From: Trichoplusia ni
Taxonomy: Eukaryota; Arthropoda; Insecta; Lepidoptera; Noctuidae
Direction: 5' to 3'
Length of the DNA stretch: 64,000 bases
NCBI RefSeq assembly: GCF_003590095.1
Contig: NC_039479.1
Coordinates: 7,750,001 to 7,814,000 of the forward strand
Under the pieces are notes generated by a model. It was not told the DNA's origin. It saw only the letters and a list, made by a program, of their open reading frames with translations, and did no database searches. The position numbers and the translations under genes were made by a program. This document shows, piece by piece, positions 1 through 13,400 of the stretch. The first letter of the stretch is position 1; the number at the start of each line of letters is the position of its first letter.

Positions 1-1292
1 TTTTCATACTAACATCATCACAGTCTGCTCACAGGTCCTTAACTAATCTACAAGATAATTTTGACACTGGTCTATCTAGTCAATTTAATATCAATTTTAT
101 TGAAATTCTGAGTAATTTAGAGTTATGTACAAAAGTCGTAGAAATAGTCACCTGAGTCACGTCGGCTTAGGAACAATAAAATAAAATCACAATGTCATGA
201 TTCAGCTCGGATAAACGATAAAAATTCAACAAAAAAATATAAAAATCTTTCTCTTAAAATAGGATTTGTAAATTCTCTATACAATAAAGTTGTTCAAAAT
301 TCATAGACAACCGTAGGACAACCTTATTTTTAATGCATTGGTTTTCTGTTCTGTTTTTAAAAACCGTGTGGTTTAATTTTAGAATGTTATCTAGAAACTT
401 TTATTTTTAAGATTTTTTGGCAACGAAGAGGTGTTCAGTGATACAAAAAGTTGTCATTGTGTTAAAATGTTAAAACAAGAATACCAAATAGAGACAAAAT
501 CTTAATATGTTCAACGAGCTGTCAAGTCATTTCATTGATTGCAACAATGCGCAGTTGCAGGCAATTATTTAGGCAAGTTACGTTCCAAAAAACTAGATTA
601 TTAGTAAAATATGTAATATTCTTACACATTTAGTCCACGATTCTGATCAGTCATTCCAAGTGTCTTTATTCATTAAATTACTTTTGTTCTCTTATTAATT
701 AGAATTTGAAGATACCTAAATGTTTTGACACCCTTATATTTTACCTAATGTCTTGAGAAGTTACCAATACATTTAAAGTCAAGCTGTTGAGGCTGTGCGA
801 GCGAGACAGCGCACTAAACGGCGTAGAGCGGTCTCTCTCTTGCACAGGGCCAACGGTTTTACTTTGATGTGTGGTGGTATATCCTTTACTTGAAATATAA
901 GAAGTTTTAATAGTTTAAAAGTTTTGAACTTCATACTAAAATAACAACTAAAACTAATATACCTTATCCTTTTTGAGAGGTTGACCCTAAATCTTTTATC
1001 TTTTGAGTATTAACAATTCTCTTCTATTATTATGCCGATACACATTAAACACAATTAAAAAGGGACACTTAAAAGCAATATAACTTAAATGTCTGTGTGG
1101 TCATGGTATCTTTGAGCCATCATACACTTATCATAAATTGTCTTTTCATTCATAAAATTCTAAACTTCTCCAAGTGTAGTTGAAAACGCACCTTATTGTT
1201 ATTCACATAAGTGCTATATTCCTTTGAACTACGTCTGTTCAATTTCCTCCGCAGTTGGTTCATTTGTTTCCATTGTCTATTTATATGCATGT
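1..1292. other. 3' UTR and/or downstream sequence of the DAGLB-like gene
   Basis: AT-rich; no coding block recognised on either strand. It contains the palindromic repeat at 793-847 and minus-strand AATAAA hexamers at 670-665 and 405-400 that could be polyadenylation signals. No direct evidence chooses between them. Confidence 0.5.
793..847. repeat. Dispersed palindrome, copy a
   Basis: Begins CTGTGCGAGCGAGACAGCGC and ends with an imperfect inverse of it (CTCTCTCTTGCACAG). One member of a recurring 50-65 bp imperfect palindrome set in this window. Confidence 0.7.
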
Positions 1293-1467
1293 TTAGACTG
1301 TGTGTGTGACAGTGTAGCGGTGTCGTTCGTCGAGCACGGTCCGTATGGTGCGGTGTACGTTCTCGGGGAGGTGGTCCAGTAACATGCGCGGCATGACCTG
1401 CAACTCCATGAAGTCTTCAGGACACGCCCACCGCATCTCGTACGTGGGCTCCGTGGTGCGCACTTTC
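1293..1467 (-). CDS. DAGLB: DAGLB-like exon 13, residues 618-675 and stop
   Basis: Acceptor ATTACAG, then KVRTTEPTYEMRWA, LQVMPRMLLDHLPENV and a basic C-terminus, stopped by TAA at 1295-1293. The MLLDHLP block matches the conserved end of the lipase domain. I take the exon as terminal because the total length fits the beta family and no strong donor precedes the stop. An alternative spliced tail continuing to the left cannot be excluded. The nearest AATAAA on the minus strand below the stop is at 670-665. Confidence 0.85.
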
Positions 1468-4400
1468 CTGTAATTTTTGTTTGATTAGTTGCTGTTTTGT
1501 GAGCCCGATATCGAATAAAGAACTTGTCTTGTTAAGTTTAGAGTACATTTTCATTTCTTTTATTTTCATTAAAATAAAAACAACTCCCGTACTAATGAAT
1601 TTTTTATCCTTGAATCGCGAGGTGTTTCACAAAAATACAATTCACAAGCACGAAGTTCGGTCTGTAATAATCTGTTAAAATATCATGGTTTATCATCGAA
1701 ATGATAAGCTTTTTACTGTATAACGGAAAGTCATTAGATTAGAGAAAGCTTTGTAAAATGTGGATCTTTAGCTACTGCTAGCTGAAAATTGCTGATAATA
1801 AAATATCCTTTCGTAAACAATCGTCATTTTCAACCAAATGCTGACCTACTGAGAGCCTGTATGCTAGGGCAAGGTCCTCCAAAAAAGTTATGAATTAAAA
1901 CATAAATTACCTTTCTTCATCTGCTCCATCACTGATCAGACATAAGTGAAAACGTGTGAACAAACATTAACTATAGTGAAAACAGTGTTTAAGAAGCTTC
2001 AGCGATTAGTCTGTGCTAATATAGGTATCAGAATTGTATACAAAAAGTGTTAGCGTACACAGCGTGCTTAAGTACAAGGTTTAACAGAAAAATAAACATG
2101 AAAATTTCCAAAAGAAAATTGGCATTATTGTACCAAATTACCCTAAGGCGAAGAAGAGGATTTCTATATAAGAAACAGCTTAGGTTGTATTACCATTACG
2201 TCATGTGCAATATTATTACAGTTTTTGTTCAAAAATTGTTCTGAATTTTCAAATCAATATTGCTTCTAGAATATATAAATTTATACACACTTATACAGCA
2301 AGGTGATGTGTCGCAAGTTACTGTTTACCCTTTTTAAACTATGAATAATAGCTTACTTTTCGATTCCCATGCGCTTTCGTCGCACGATGTGTAATATCCT
2401 CCCCGCTGTGAACAGTCTCGCTGAAGAGAACCTCCTCGCAAACACGTCTCGGGAAACTAAGGCGGCTTCCTACAATATGTGGTATAAAAATGTTATTTAC
2501 GATGCAACATTATTATAAAGACATTTTTCAATAGAATGGGCAAATTTGAACGGGAGGTCAGTGAACTCGGTTGGTAAATTGACTGGTGTTTTGAGCCCAT
2601 AATCGTCGGTTCTCGAGTTCTGTCTGAGGTTTAAATTTCCCCCAACACTATTTTTTTTTAATTAAATGCAAAAATTTAAAAAAGCTAAGAGTGACCAGCC
2701 TCATTGAGTAATATGAATATCAAGGTAAGGTTTTCTAGTTCCAGTTTTTTATTTTAATGTCTAAGGTCTAAGGGTAACACATTTCTTTTCTAATTGAACA
2801 TTTAAAGAAATCATAAATATCCTTATAATAAGCCCTGATTAGCTTTCACCAAACACGTATGTTGTTAAATTCAAGTTTCAAATATTATAAAAAAACAGCA
2901 TATATAGCATAAAGTAAATATAAAAGTGTAGGTAAAACACAAGTCCTTTACTAAATGAAACAGCAAATATTTGAACAAGTGCTAAAAAAATGAAAAATAA
3001 AATGATTAAATTTTGAACAAACTTTTCAAATCTTTTTTTAACTAATTAATATTCGGTTTCTCAGTAGGTATAATGGAGAAATATGAAAATGGAAAATTCA
3101 TTGTTTTATTGTTAAGTCGGCAATTGTTAATTTTAGTCACAGACCCAAGTATATAAAGGAATAGATTATTGAGAAACGAACAACGAAATTGAAGACATTT
3201 TTTAATAACTTTGTCAACCAGGCCAATTGTATTTGCGTTTCAAATACCGATGCAAAAATTAATGAAAAAATAAATATATAGAAACCTTACCACAGCACGT
3301 AAAAAATAAATGCAAAGCTCACAGAAGCGGCACACTCTAGTAAAAAGGTTTTAACTGACAGCACTCACGGTCGAGACGCTATGCACCAATAGCGCATCGG
3401 CCGAGTCGTCGGAATGCTGGGCCTCCAGCTGCTCCGGCCGCCGCCATGTGGACTCCAGGTCCCGGGCCGGCACCCCGAACAGCGCGTAGCCGAAACCGTT
3501 CAACATTATCCGGTACTAGAACAGAAAAAAACTTGGGTAAGTAAGTAGAAAAGGATGTTATGGATATGGAATTTTAGCCATCAATATTGAATCAATATTG
3601 TAATTGTGGGGTTCTAGTGATTATTCTGTGGTGTAACTGAAAAGCTGGACACCAAAATGAAAGCAGTGGCTAGGCCTATCAGAAAAGAAACATGTGATAT
3701 TTTAATTTGTTGGAGATTTCTTGGCGAAGTAACTTCAAAGCAATTTCTCAAAATTATGTTTGAGCTACACATAATTTTGAGTTTCTCCTTAGAGGTTGCT
3801 TTTGCATATTAGTAAGCTTTCAGGAAAGGCCTCATTACAGTTTATTTATGACCACTCTTGCTAACTGCAGTTTCATCTCAATTTTCTTTTACCGCCTGAA
3901 ATTTTGACCGTTGGTCAGTGACTTTCAATAAATATAACCTACCTTTGGTAACTTGGTAGCGTGTATCGTCTGAATGATCTTGGTACGGAGGTTCTCGATG
4001 CTGTGCACCGAGAGTCGCATCACCAGGTCATCACCGACGCCCACCGTCATCACGAAGGTTTCTGTGAACCGCGCTGCTTCCCGGCTTATGAGACCAGCTG
4101 GAACAGACATGTGGAATTAAGCTTTATTTATATGAATCATGCCGTTTTTAAGTAAAACTATTTTTATGATCTTTGTCACCATGGTTTTACTAAGGGTTCA
4201 TAAAACAAAAAAGACGAAATAGCGAAAAAAATCTTTATTGACGGTAAATAAGGTACTTAGTTCAGAATTTAAAGAAACTGAGCATTTTTGATCGACTATA
4301 AAATCTTTGTGATCAAACATCATCTTGTAGTTTCTAAGAATCTTAGAAGCACTTAAAAAGCTTGAAAATTGAATAAAGCTGATGTTAGTCGCTGAACTCC

Positions 4401-7400
4401 CAACAGGCTTTTAAAGGAATCAAATTCGAATTTCTATAAGACATTCCTAAAATTGTTTATCCATTAATGGACTGAGTTTCGCCTATACCTCAAGTTTAAA
4501 TAGTCATTCGTCGAAAAGCGGAGAACGAGCTTTCTCAAAATAAATTAATATAACGAGTATATATTTTATATTTACCTGGAGTTGAAAATGCGAAAACTTT
4601 AAGGTGTGGATACCTCGGTCTTAACTTTAAAGCTACTAATACTGCTACTCCAGCGCCGAGACTGTGACCTGGAAAACAAAAGAGGTTTATAATTGCTCAT
4701 TTATATCCTCTGGAGTAATTCTGTAAACATATATTGTACCTACAGCTACATAGTTTAAAGAGCGGAGATTATACCTGTGAGTATGAGGTCATAATGTGGG
4801 AACTGCTGAAAGGCTCTGTCCAACACCGGCAGCAGTCGTTTTAGCATCTTAGCGGCACCCATCGACATACCCTTGTGGGCCGCCGTGTCTTCTGGTAAAC
4901 CTGACGGATTGAATGGTTTTTAATCAAGTTACTTGGCGGAGAATAAAAGTATTGCTGATTTAAAAAAGGAATTTAGCTTTTCAAGGGTAGTTGGACATAG
5001 GCCCAAAAGATCTGGTCCTCCGTCTTCTGCATCAAGTCCAGCAGTGGAGCTCGAAATGATAGATTGTATCCTCATAAAATTTCAAGATTAAAATTTTTAA
5101 GAGTAATGAACTCACCCTCTGCTTCAAATCGTTCTGATCCAGCGGTGAAATCCGTGAAGATGTCCCTCAATGAGATGGAACCTCTCACAGCGACCACTAT
5201 ACTTTCCCGCTCATGGTCAGCAATCACGCAGAATGGCAACTAAACAGGAAAAGAAGTTTCTATAAATGCAATTTAAAAAATAACCTGAAGTTGTGAATTA
5301 AAAAAATAGAGGAGAATTGGTCGGTGATACGACGTAATTTCTCATCAGGATTTTTAAATTTTTGGACACTTGATTAATGGATTAATTGTTGTATATAATT
5401 TCATTTCCATATTATTGAGCTCAGATCAGATGATAACGAAACCTACTTCGGTTTCGTTATCATCTGATAAAGTGGTACTTAAAAAGGCGTAATTATTGAA
5501 AAGGGGTTTTGAATCAAATTCTGTGTTCATATTTTATTTGTGTTTTACAGAACAAAAACACAGGAGTTAATTTAAGGTTCCTTTGATTAACTTGACAAAT
5601 ACTGTGATAGGTACCGAAAAAGAAGTTAGCAAAAACATTCTTGTTCTTATTTATTTTCGTATGTGTGGTACCTTGTGTCACGGTCACCTATTACTGCTAG
5701 TCACGTCATAGGCGATGACTTCACGTCGCATAAGAATCGGGGAATGAATCACGTTATATTTACATAGATCGCTATTTATAATCCTACGATACTAGGAAAT
5801 TGTCTCGTGCGCCAATGTAATGTTGTCACATTTTTTTAGTAAATAAATAATCATTTTTAAATTTTCTTTTTTTTCAATATAAAGTATTGAGAAAAAGTAT
5901 TCTGAGAAAATTGATCGTTCTTAAACTTTAATACAGTTTTGGCATCAAGCACTTTTATCCAAATAATATTTCTTAAAAAAAACTACAGAGTAATTTTTTT
6001 TTAATTACTTTTGTAGTTGCCTTTTACACTTTGAAATTCCTTTAACCCAATAACGTTTAGTTTTTGACTAGATCTCGACAAAGTAACTAAACTAAGTTGC
6101 ATCGCTTCCACTCAACTAAATTACATTTGAGGAGCTTTCAACTTTCAGTCCTTGATCAAATTAAGAGAATTGCGGTCAACATGATCATGTTGTAATGTAA
6201 TTTCTTTTATTCGGCGTATGTTTCACCTCCAAAATTGACAATCATTTATCGAAATATTAGAAATTCTCATTAATTTAACAAAAATTAATGAGAATTCAAA
6301 TTACTTTTTTTCTTATAAATTATAATTAATAAATTGTTACTCTTACAGTGAGTAATAATATTAAGTGTATGTAGGTAGATCTTTTTTACAATATTTATAG
6401 TCTTAAGTATGTGTATAAGAATTTGTATATAAATACGTGGGAAACGATTTATCCCTTTCCTATTTAGATAAATGATCACTAATTTTAAGACGCAAAAACA
6501 ACTGGTTTATGTGTTGTTGTTTAAAAAAAAAAAAGCCTTCACGAAAACATTAATACAAGAAAGATGTAAAATCTTTCACCACTAATACGCGGCATTTAAA
6601 CTTTCCAACGCCTTTCAAGATTAAAGGGCCTACTTCAAAGTAAAGGGATGGAAAGAAGTCTGTAGACATGGAACGTAGACGAGTGGAAGGAAGTGCCACA
6701 ACAAGACGGCCAAAGCCTCTAAATAAACTTGACAGATATCAAATATCAAACAAGTTACACTTGAAAAGTCTTTTTCTTTCTACCATTGATTTTGAGTGTC
6801 GAAACCGTAAACCGTTTTTTGTCTTTTTCTTAAATACACAACAAAAAGCAACGAGATTTTGATAGCAGATCAGCTAGATTGATCGTCATCCTACAGCAAC
6901 GCACTTAGCATAGCATTTCCTTCGACTTCTATTTTCTTTTGTAACTATAAAGAACGTACTTCAAAGACTCGGTTGTTGAAAGAAGCGAAGATGATATCGT
7001 CGGCGGCAAGCTTCGACATATACTTGACGCCCGCAAAGTTGCACATGCAGCAGTTGTCATCCGTCACTATGGAGTTCTTTGGTCTGTGGACAATAAGAAA
7101 ATGTTATGACACCGTATATGAAAAAGGTGGCTTTGCGGATCCCAGCGCATTAAGGAATTTAATTTGTATCGCATTAGGTTTCACGAACTTTCAAGTTAAA
7201 TGCACAAGACAAGCATTCGTGGATCCTACAAATTCTTGATCTATGCAGGAATCGAAAGCAATAATGGCAAATATATTTTCGTCCGTCGTTAGTGTGAAGA
7301 AAGAGAGCAAGATGAGCTCGTGGCTAAGCTATGACCGCATAAGTGAAACGCTCACAGGTTAAGCTATGCTTGACGCGGTTGGTCCGAAGATGGCTGACCA

Positions 7401-10400
7401 TCTGTGTCATAGCGAGTTCCTCCGTGTTTCGGAAGGCACGTTAAATTGTGGGTCCCGGCTGTTACTCCTACATCTTTGACAGTCGTTACAGGTAGTCAGT
7501 ACCTTGAAAAGTCTGACAACCAGTCTAACCAAGGGGTATCGTGTTGCCCAGGTAACTGGGTTGAGGAGGTCAGATAGGCAGTCGCTCCTTGTAAAACACT
7601 GGTACTCAGCTGAAACCGGTTAGACTGGTAGCCGACCCCAACATAGTTGGGAAAAGGCTAGGCCAATGATGTTAGTGTGAAGAAAAAATTAAAATGGACT
7701 CTAGACTATTATATATTTTGTCACATTTAAATTTAATATAAAATATGGGCCAAGGTTGGGAGCAAATTGAGCGTTTAGCCTAAACTACTTTACAAAAATA
7801 TCCCAACAAAAATATTTATTTTATTTACCAAATGCTTACAAAAAATGCGTTTGCGCCGAAAAGTTTCTAAACTCTTGTGTAATCTTTTGATAAATGAGTC
7901 CAATTTGTCTACTTTGACGAAGACAAAAATGTCTAACAGATTTTCAGGACTTCAGTTAATTAATATACAACATGACCTTGTGAAGACATCTAGCCTACTT
8001 CACTTCTTAACATAGTAATATTATGGCGGTTGTGTTAGCGAGATGCTGCTCTACTGTGTGTATATCACTGTCACGCTCCCACAAAGCTCTACATCCGCAA
8101 TGATATCACTGCTGTGCTGTTAGAAATGGCAGTAGGTCCAGTCTGTCAGTTCAAAGTTATTTGTATTTGACTTTAAAAGATTAAAAATAATATCCCAACC
8201 CTTCCCTATCTCCTTACATTCCCTTTCCCCTTTCCTTTGTAACACGTTAATGCAGTTATTGACAACATTTTGTGTACGAGGAATTTGTGTCATTTTTAGG
8301 GAAGAATTCGTTTCACTTAATTGTGGTCAGTCTTTTTGACGTAAAAAACGTTCTAAAACGTGCGGTGCCTTTGTTTGTCAAATTGCATGTAAAGTATTTG
8401 TAACAGATTTCGTGGTAAATTTCAGGAAATGTAAGTATGTAGTTAAATTTCATTCATGGATGTTTCCTCGTATAGTTCGAAACTTCGCCTATCAAAAGAG
8501 GTTAGAGTTTAATCATAGATTTGCTGCCTTTCTACTCTTGGCGTAATAATCGATCAGGTAGTTTATAGCCGGCCTATTTCTAGATCATCTATATAACATC
8601 CTAAAAATAACTATTATCTTGTTAGAAATAAAAAGATTAAAATACAGGATGTTTTGAAAAATGTGTTCGATTAATTAAGGGGATTATAGTTTAGCGTCAA
8701 ATCATTAAAAACTTTCGTTTATCTACTGAAAAAAAGTTTTTTTCAGGATTAATTTAATCATTTCAAAAAAATATCGCACAAATTACCTATGATAGCACTG
8801 AAAACTGAAAAACCATTGGTCCGATACGTACAACTTGCTTGCTAAAACATCCTGACGACCTCCGTGGTCGAGTGGCATGAGTACCGGTTTCAAGGTGTCT
8901 CTAGCTCTGAGGTCCCGGGTCCGATGCCCGGTCGGGTCAATGTAATAATTCACAATTTTACATTGTCTCGGGTCTGGGTGTTTGTGGTACCTTCGTTGTA
9001 TCTGAATTCCATAACACAAGTGCTTTAGCAACTTACTTTGGGTTCAGAACAATGTACGTGATGTAGTCCGCATTTAGAAAAAAAAAATCAGCCTTCCCCT
9101 AAAGCGACACTACTTTAAGTATAGCATATCAAATAATTATCATCCAAATGAATAAATTTGTGCAACTCCACACATCACTTAATAACTTGCAATACCAGCC
9201 AAAGCTGAATCATCGGTTGCATCAGCCCGTGGTCTGATTCTAGAAAGTCAATACTTATCTGCTGATTACGAAGTCCTAAGAAATTGTATAACCTAAGAAT
9301 GAATTTATTTGATCTACTTTTGTGTATCTCATTTTCATAGCTAATTGAGGTGACATGTTTTGGATTCGTGTCAAATGTAGACTTACATTTTAACCGGCTT
9401 TAAAATGGAGGCGCTGCTCAATTCGCCTTAAAGTCAGTTGTAACTGCTTATTTACTTATGCAGGACAACACAACGTTTGTCAAAACATTTGATTCAGACT
9501 CAACACTCTACCGATTAATTCCTGGGAACTTCTCAATAAATATGTTTAAATAAAAAACGATTTTTTATGCAATTTATGACTTTAAAAAAATAAATAAATA
9601 TTGCAATTTTAAGCGTATTTCGCTCTTTGGTAACTTGGCAAGGGACCATTGACAGTGTTACCAACGGTGAACTGCGTTTGAGTTAATTAATTGGTCAATT
9701 ACAACAGTTTCTAAGCATGATCTAATTTAAATCGATATCTCAAAATTACCATGAACACCTGTGCAATAGCAAGCATTAATATTCATCACTTAGTTCTGAC
9801 TCATGGTACCTATTCCAGTGATCTTAGATATACAGTGAAACAATGGAACGTGATCACCATGGAATATCTCTACTAATGTATAAAGCTGAAGAGTTTGTTT
9901 GTTTGTTTGAACGCGGTAATCTCAGGAACTACAGGTCCAAATTGAAAAAATCTTTTTGTGTTGAATAGATCATTCATCGAGGAAGGCTTTAGGCTATGAT
10001 CATCACGCTACGACTAATAGGAGCGAAGATACAATGGAAAATGTGGAAAAAAACAGGGCAGGTATAAATCATAACTTATATCTTCTACCCACGGGGACGA
10101 AGTCGCGGGCAACAGCTAGTCAATGATAAAATTACAAGTACAAAGTATCAGAAAATGTATTATTGCGGTATCTTCCGCATGCTTTAAAGTTTAAGATATT
10201 TGACTAAAAATATCTCATTAGTTACTTACCTACGTATTTTTGTTTAATCAATAATGAAATTTTAAAGCTAGTGTAACGTATGGAAATGGTCTAGAAACGT
10301 CACTTGTCGGTAAAAAATATCTACCGATAAGTGACGTCACAAGAGAATTTAATTTTCTGCATCATCTCATTTCTTGTTCACAAGATAAAAGAAAAAATTA

Positions 10401-13400
10401 CGAGCTCGATATTTTTGTTTAATCTACTTTAAGGAGTGATTTGACTTTTCAATAAAATACCTAGTCAAAGTCGAAAAATACCGTCCAAATGAAGTGGACA
10501 CGAATTAAAAGTAAACTAATTAAAAAATAATTAAGTATTAAAACAAAAGAACCGGTCGCGCTGGAGAGATTATGGAGAGGCCTATGTCCAGCAGTGGACT
10601 GCTATAGGCTGAGATGATGATGATGATGATGAAAACAGAAGAACGCCTGCCATAAAATACCTAATTAAAACAAACTCAGTTCACTTCATAATGTCTTTAC
10701 AATACGTGTGACAGGTAATTTGTTATTATGTTAATTTACAAAACAAAGTTTTCTACGTGTGTAAATAATGTTACTTGTACGAGTTGACTGAGACCAATTC
10801 GTGAGACATTTCAATTATTTATTTGTTGTTTCCGTACAAGCCTTTTTTGGTTCTTTGCTATTAAAGATTTTACTCTAAAAATTTGTTTAAAATAATATAA
10901 ATAGTTGTTTAATAAGGCACAATAAAAAAATATTAAAAAAAGAAAAAGCATGGATGTTCCTTCCCAAGATTTTTAAAAATTTCACATCTGTTTTTGTTTT
11001 GTTTCATAATGACCTAACCTTGTTATACAACCGCTGTTTAATTATAACAAACGACTTATTATACAGCAAATGAGGAGCTTTATAGAGAAAGCATTGGATA
11101 AGCTATGATCATAATGTAATTATTTGGTTTAACTTGAAAGGCCCTGTTTGGGGTCTTGCCAAATATCAGTTCATTTTCGACGGATTCGTAACATCGATTT
11201 GTGAACGTGATGTAAAATTATAATAAAGTTTACTTATTTTAGTGCGTTTACTATGTTTTTTTTAAGCTAGAATACCAAGCTATTGTTATTGTGGAAGAGA
11301 GACGGGGCTACACTTAAGATAGTGGTGTTTCACTTTTAGACAGCGTCAGTCTTGTCCTGTGACCAAGTAAGATTGAAAACCAAACCGAATTTGTCTGAAA
11401 TTGATATTGATACCAGGATTATACCTGGTATCAGTTTAAAAACTGTTAAAAATATTTTCTTTCTGGTAGTTTGTATCCGTGCATCTGTGTATATTTGTTA
11501 CCTCTTCAGGGCTAAACGGATTGACCCATTTCCATGAAATTTATTGTGGAAGCTTACTTCGTCCGTATGTTTAAGCGTTGAGTTATACACCCTGGAGAGA
11601 AAGGTCTTTTGAGCAACAAGAGCCTGTAATGTCCCACGGCTGGGCAAAAATCACTTCCTATTTAAGAAGGTACGAATGTGAACAAAACACACCTGTTCCA
11701 CAAACTCTCAATTCAACAAAATGTTTGCTGAAATTGAATTGTCAAACCTTTGAATGAAAGCTGAGAACGATTTAATTAGCCGCTGAGCCGGTGGGTTCCG
11801 TATCGTATTTGACATGGTAATTGCTTAATTAATGATCAAAGGACCAGCTGTCGTGACTTAATTGACACCTAGAATTAGTGTCAGATGATCTGACAGTCCT
11901 ACACTTTAATGTATGGAAATTTGCGACTGACATTATGACAGCAGCGCAGTTTGATCTATTTGCATTCGTTGTAAATTGATTTTGTTATAGATATCATTTA
12001 TAAAAGATATGGAAGCTTTATTTTTATAAAAGGAACGTGAAATTTAGTTTTTAAATTGTGTCTAGTATAAATGATTAAGGAAAACAGTAATGCAAAAACG
12101 GATACGTTTTAAAATAAAGTTATTTTACCGATTGTGAAGTTGGCATACGCTGTACTAGAAATTATAAACAAAAACTAAAAACTAATAAAATTGAATTCTA
12201 ATGAACTTTATTCAGTGTTTAAATTAAAATTCACATTTTAATTGCGATCGAAAATGTCGCAAATGTTTATGTATAGACAGTCGGCACTAAGCTTTCGTAA
12301 ATTGAAATGTCAAATGAAATTTACTTACAAATGGCCACACAGACACAAACAAAACAACTTCTATACTTAATAATAACATTTATTTTACACTACTACTCAT
12401 TTAACAAGTAATTTTCCAAAATGGTGTTGGTAAAAAAATGTCGGCGTTGAAATTCAGTGCATTCAATTGATTCAATGTGGAACTTTGAATACATCAATAA
12501 AATACAAGCCTATATTTTTCCAAATATATATTTAGAGCTTCTATGGACGTAATAGATCTACCTATTTTTTAATTTACTTGGCTCCACCAGTACTTGAACA
12601 TTAAACGTATGAAGGTCTAAACTAAATGCAAAATATCCCGAATTTTCGCTAAAGAACGTGAAATATTCCAGAAAATAAACTTGAACGTCTCGTCACGGCT
12701 GGTTGTCCATAATAGAGCACTTGTTTGTAGGGAATGTCGGGCGTGGCGACGGTGACATGTTAGCAAACGAATACCTCGCAAATTAGTCGTGCGTTTTAAT
12801 GATACATTAGGAAATAAGGAATCTCATGTGGTCGTTACGCAAGGTAATGAAATGGCAGTCAAGCTGATGATTAAGGAAGGTACAATTTTTTTTTGAGAAA
12901 GAACGACTCCAAGGCGTCGGCAAGGATTTTTTGATAGGGAAATACAAACAGATATGAAATCTTCAGAGGATAATTTATTCAGGTCGGTTACGACTTAAAA
13001 TCAAAAGCCCCAAATATTAACTGAACGTTTTCAGTATTATTCAGTCACTATTTCACTGCCAATATTTAACACACATGACTTGTGATAGTGTAAATGAGGA
13101 AAGAGGAAAAGCATTTAGAAATTCCGATGAAGGAAACGAGATCTATAAAGAACATCCACATACTCCTCAGAGGTAATAAAACCTAATAGCCCCATTACTG
13201 CACGTAAACGCGGAAGCACCAATACCCCCGGGAGTTGAAAACGATCAGAATCTTCGGAGACTACTTTTAAAAGGATATATTGATACTCTATAAACGTGTT
13301 ACTGTTATTTTAGCTGTGATCGTTCACTTACGAATAAGGACTAACACATTTTTCCCTCCATGCGGTCATGAAAGTTTATATTTTACTCCCTGAAATTCAT

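Noticed and set aside
3961..4155. Plus-strand 64-codon frame rich in His
   Set aside because: Antisense of exon 10.
6973..7239. Plus-strand 88-codon frame
   Set aside because: Antisense shadow of exon 6 of the DAGLB-like gene, which has matching splice sites and conserved residues on the minus strand.
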